This document shows, one piece after another, positions 7,826 through 10,796 of a stretch of DNA of 10,796 nt. Every line of letters starts with the position of its first letter. The stretch's first letter is position 1. Under the pieces are notes generated by a model, which saw nothing but the letters and a program-made list of their open reading frames with translations, did no database searches and was not told the origin of the DNA. The DNA comes from Betaproteobacteria bacterium (GTDB taxonomy: Bacteria; Desulfobacterota; Desulfovibrionia; Desulfovibrionales; Desulfovibrionaceae). The position numbers were made by a program, and so were the translations under genes. The stretch lies in NCBI GenBank assembly GCA_009778295.1, contig WRKB01000284.1:1-10796 (forward strand), read 5' to 3'.

Positions 7826-10534
7826 TTATACACCTCGCCGTTTGGGGGCAAGCTTTTTTGACGAGGCGGGCATCGTCCGCTCATCAAGCTGCTGTGCCAG
7901 ACTCGTGGCCAATATGCGCTGCAAGGCTGGAGAACTGGCTGTGCCATCCAACTTTGCCGCCAATACTAAGCGCATGATACGCCCCAGAAGCGGTCCGGGC
8001 GAAAGCCCCATGTCGAGAAGCTCCTGTGCGCTGATATCCACCTTTTCATAGCGCCATTGCGTGATAAAATGGGAAAAATTTTTACGCATCTCTTCAGATT
8101 TGGCACGGGCCATCATAAATAAAATACCGTCCAAGGGAATATCGACAAGCAGATTATAAAGTTCACTCACAGCGCCGCCTCTGGCTTGCCAGGCTTCAGC
8201 CAGGGGATGAGAGCTTCGGATTCGCTCGCGCAGGGCAAGCAGTTCTTCCTTCTGTTTTTGCGGAAGGCCCATCCGGCTAAAAACATTGCCGGTATCTTGA
8301 TAGCTGAGGGGTTGACACAATCCCAGCAAATATATGCACCAGGGCTGAGGCTGCTCTTCAAAAAAGAGCAGGCGGTACCAGTCAATAACTTCGCGCAGAG
8401 AAGACAGAAGGGAAAGGATTGCCGGGTGTAAGCTCAAACAGTCATGGATGGCGGGAAGAAGATCGAAATCCTTCATACGCGCGAGGCAGGCAACGGGATT
8501 TTTGTCGTCAAGCACAAGTTTCAGCTCATGAAAAAGCCGGGAACCGGAAACTTTGTCCATAAATTTATGGCCCACGGCATTTTTTATCATACGTTCCGTG
8601 GCAGAACTCAGCTTGAAACCATAACGCTGTTCAAAACGGATCGCGCGCAGAATGCGCGTTGGGTCTTCCACAAAACTCAAGGTATGCAATACCCGGATAA
8701 GCCGTTCCTTTATATCGCGTTGTCCTCCAAAAAAATCCACAAGCTGTCCGAAAGTCCCCCGGTTCAGGCGGATGGCCAGGGCATTGACGGTAAAATCCCG
8801 ACGGAACAAATCCATTTTAATGGAGGAAAGCTCCACTGTAGGCAAGGCCGCAGGATATTCGTAATATTCCAGACGGGCTGTAGCTACATCGATCCGTGCC
8901 TCAAGCCCATCTTTGTCGGGGTAGATCACGACAGCGGTCAGAAATTCCCTGTGTTCGCGCACTCGACCCCGTAATTCTTTCGCCAGCGCGCGGGCAAAGG
9001 CAATGCCGTTACCTTCCACAACAAGATCGATATCGTAATTCGGACGTTCCAGCAGCAAATCGCGTACCACGCCTCCCACTATGTAAACCGGCAAGCGCAT
9101 CGTATCACCGAGTTCGCCTATGCGGCGCAGCAACGCCAGATGCGCCCCGGGGAGTCGGTCACGCAGGAGTTTTTGCACATCACGCTCTCTAGCCCCGGAT
9201 TCGCGCAAGGGAATGGAGAGGCGTCCAGGCTCCTCGGCAAAGACATTGATGAGATCCGTGCGCGTCACAACGCCTATGGTCTGCTCCTGCTCCAAAACAG
9301 GCACCAGGCGTTGACGTCCGGCAATTATGATATTCATTATTTCGTGCAGGGATGCGTCTTGTTGTACGCTTTGCACACTACGTCTCATGTATTCCGAAAC
9401 GTCCAATTCTTCCAATCCGTGTCCGACCGCACGTGATGCGGTCTGCAGATCCAGAATACCCACACAGATTTTTGTGCCTTTTTTAAACACGGGCACAGCT
9501 TTGAGGCCGAAGCGTCCCATAACTTCCTGCGCTTCAAGGATGCTATGATCTTCTTCAATACCCACCACCGGGGCGGACATATAGTCAACAGCGCGCTTAT
9601 CGTTATTCACCTGGGCATAAAGTTGGCGAAAAATTTCATCCTTTACCTGAGGTAAAGTCTGATCGCGCACAGAGGCGGAAGCTGCATAAGCATGTCCGCC
9701 ACCGCCGAGTCTTTGGCACACTTTTCCCACATTGATAAGGTCATTCCGGCTACGCGCCACTACTTGAACCCTGTCGCCCATACATCCCAAAGCGAAAAGG
9801 ACTTCAAAGCGTTCCATCTCCATCAGTTTATGCGCCAGTGGGGCAAAGTCTCCCAGATAGCTGTCAAGTGAGGCTTCGGCAACGGCCACGGAAACACCGT
9901 TGAGATGATAGGCGGAAGCGGATTCCAACAGATCGTTTAAAACTTGTACATGCAGGCTTGTCAGTTCATTTCCGGTCAATTCCCTGACAAGCTCCATATC
10001 CATGCCGTGTTCCCGCAAGACAGCAGCAGCAAGGAAATCTCTCACAGTCGTAGAACTGAACATGAAAGATCCTGTATCCCCGTAAAGCCCCAACCCCAAG
10101 ATACTGGCGTCTTCACAGCAAAGAGAAAGTCCCTGGCGGCGGATTTCCTCCAGCAGCAGCGTCACGGTAGCCCCGACTGCCGCCGTGTGTATACTGTGCG
10201 ACTGGACATCATCGGGGGAATCGGGATGATGGTCCCATACATCAATGGTAACGTCCGGCCGTTGAAGCAGTTCGCCGACATGTGGCACCCGGGCATATTG
10301 CCTGCAATCTACCAAGACCAGGTGCGAAATTTTTTTGAAATCAATTCCTTTTACATCTTTAAAGTTATACATGAAGTTTGCGTGTTCATGAAAAAAAAGA
10401 TGCACGGCCCGTTCCTGCGTACCGGGAAACAGCAGTATAGCTCCAGGGTAGAGGACCGCAGCGCCGATCAAAGAGGCAAACGCGTCGAAGTCCGCATTGG
10501 TATGGCAGGTAATAAGCGTACTTCGGGTGTTCAT
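7826..10534 (-). CDS. DHH/DHHA1-CBS-CBS-tRNA nucleotidyltransferase fusion
   Basis: The 902-residue protein joins three functional units. The DHH phosphoesterase comes first: HTNADFDA gives Asp15/Asp17, LVLVDC Asp76, DHH 101-103 and GDTGSF Asp153. Its DHHA1 substrate loop is GGGGH (277-281). All metal-binding motifs of NrnA-type phosphodiesterases are present, which suggests action on short oligonucleotides or pApA. Two CBS domains follow (about 318-376 and 379-436), a module that usually binds adenosyl ligands. The class II nucleotidyltransferase/poly(A) polymerase head starts near 480: GGVVRD 487-492, catalytic DID 501-503, RRDFTVNA 578-585 and nucleotide-selecting EDPTRILR 623-630. A helical neck and body reach the C-terminus. 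This enzyme adds C and/or A to tRNA 3' ends; which bases cannot be told by eye. The ATG at 10534 overlaps the recombinase stop in an ATGA. A TTG at 10561 is a less likely start. Confidence 0.93.
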   Translation of the reverse strand: MNTRSTLITCHTNADFDAFASLIGAAVLYPGAILLFPGTQERAVHLFFHEHANFMYNFKDVKGIDFKKISHLVLVDCRQYARVPHVGELLQRPDVTIDVWDHHPDSPDDVQSHSIHTAAVGATVTLLLEEIRRQGLSLCCEDASILGLGLYGDTGSFMFSSTTVRDFLAAAVLREHGMDMELVRELTGNELTSLHVQVLNDLLESASAYHLNGVSVAVAEASLDSYLGDFAPLAHKLMEMERFEVLFALGCMGDRVQVVARSRNDLINVGKVCQRLGGGGHAYAASASVRDQTLPQVKDEIFRQLYAQVNNDKRAVDYMSAPVVGIEEDHSILEAQEVMGRFGLKAVPVFKKGTKICVGILDLQTASRAVGHGLEELDVSEYMRRSVQSVQQDASLHEIMNIIIAGRQRLVPVLEQEQTIGVVTRTDLINVFAEEPGRLSIPLRESGARERDVQKLLRDRLPGAHLALLRRIGELGDTMRLPVYIVGGVVRDLLLERPNYDIDLVVEGNGIAFARALAKELRGRVREHREFLTAVVIYPDKDGLEARIDVATARLEYYEYPAALPTVELSSIKMDLFRRDFTVNALAIRLNRGTFGQLVDFFGGQRDIKERLIRVLHTLSFVEDPTRILRAIRFEQRYGFKLSSATERMIKNAVGHKFMDKVSGSRLFHELKLVLDDKNPVACLARMKDFDLLPAIHDCLSLHPAILSLLSSLREVIDWYRLLFFEEQPQPWCIYLLGLCQPLSYQDTGNVFSRMGLPQKQKEELLALRERIRSSHPLAEAWQARGGAVSELYNLLVDIPLDGILFMMARAKSEEMRKNFSHFITQWRYEKVDISAQELLDMGLSPGPLLGRIMRLVLAAKLDGTASSPALQRILATSLAQQLDERTMPASSKKLAPKRRGV

Positions 10535-10796
10535 GGCGCACGTACCTGCCCTCGCTGGCAACGGGGGTGAAAGGCATTATGTATACGGCGCAGACGGCCT
10601 GACTGTACATGCGTGTAGATTTCCGTCGCACTGATGTCCGCGTGTCCCAGCAGAAGCTGGACGGAACGCAGATCGGCGCCTCCTTCCAAAAGATGTGTGG
10701 CAAAAGAATGCCGGAAGGTATGCGGAGAAATGTTTCGGCGGATCCCGGCCTTGAGCGTGTATTTACGGACAATTTTCCAAAGCGCCACACGCGAAA
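10531..10796 (-). CDS. xerD: XerD-like tyrosine recombinase, C-terminal part
   Basis: About 87 C-terminal codons are visible; the gene continues beyond the right edge. Tyrosine recombinases of this group resolve chromosome dimers at dif, with XerC as partner. The visible part holds most of the catalytic set: [17 protein letters not shown] supplies the His and Arg (codons 10722-10720 and 10713-10711). LLGHADIS supplies the second His (10644-10642), and EIYTHV the nucleophilic Tyr (10617-10615). The upstream [17 protein letters not shown] and the wording [21 protein letters not shown] are characteristic of XerC/XerD rather than phage integrases. I favour XerD, but XerC or a sole XerH-like enzyme cannot be excluded without the N-terminal part. 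The TGA stop overlaps the next gene start by 4 bp, so it is co-transcribed with the DHH/tRNA nucleotidyltransferase fusion. Confidence 0.88.
   Translation of the reverse strand, partial: SRVALWKIVRKYTLKAGIRRNISPHTFRHSFATHLLEGGADLRSVQLLLGHADISATEIYTHVQSGRLRRIHNAFHPRCQRGQVRAP

Noticed and set aside
7811..7850. Possible promoter for the HIT gene (TTGCCC and TATAAG on the - strand)
   Set aside because: The spacing is about 15 bp and the -35 match is poor; it lies partly in the fusion gene coding end, so I do not call it.
10535..10561. TTG start nine codons upstream for the DHH/tRNA nucleotidyltransferase fusion
   Set aside because: The ATG at 10534 forms an ATGA overlap with the recombinase stop and gives an N-terminus ([15 protein letters not shown]) that fits the DHH family.
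9944..10570. 208-codon + strand open frame opposite the DHH domain
   Set aside because: The opposite strand carries the full DHH motif set in a continuous frame, so this frame is a by-product of it.
10531..10796. Recombinase fragment as a sign of a mobile element or integrated phage
   Set aside because: The visible sequence is XerC/XerD-like, overlaps a housekeeping gene, and no att repeats, transposase or phage genes are seen.

Overview
The window is a compact stretch of bacterial chromosome made almost entirely of housekeeping genes. Two gene blocks point toward each other and meet at about 3981-4034. I estimate mid-range base composition (about half G+C by eye). A Lon-like protease of the COG1067 type, a DHH/CBS/tRNA-nucleotidyltransferase fusion and a LapA-domain gene together suggest a deltaproteobacterium (Desulfobacterota), most likely Desulfovibrionaceae-like. 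This placement is inference from gene content; there is no rRNA or other marker here to settle it.

Left block, + strand: the 3' end of hemC (tetrapyrrole synthesis) overlaps by 4 bp an 811-residue Lon-family protease with an intact Ser/Lys dyad but a degenerate P-loop. After a 21-bp gap comes a 12-TM major facilitator superfamily (MFS) transporter with DHA1-type motifs. The spacing suggests one transcript.

Right block, - strand, in transcription order from the right edge: the 3' end of a xerD-like tyrosine recombinase; a 902-residue protein joining a DHH/DHHA1 phosphoesterase, two CBS domains and a class II tRNA nucleotidyltransferase; a HIT-family nucleotide hydrolase; a small two-TM LapA-domain membrane protein; and mutS. 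The recombinase and fusion genes overlap by 4 bp. The stop codon of the HIT gene runs into the Shine-Dalgarno of the LapA gene. mutS stands off by 151 bp and may have its own promoter.

All complete genes look intact; I see no frameshift, insertion sequence, CRISPR array, tRNA, rRNA or defence locus. No stretch over 300 bases lacks a gene. The items most worth a second look are the multidomain tRNA nucleotidyltransferase fusion and the P-loop-degenerate Lon-like protease coupled to hemC. Both belong to recognisable families, so I do not claim a wholly new system here.
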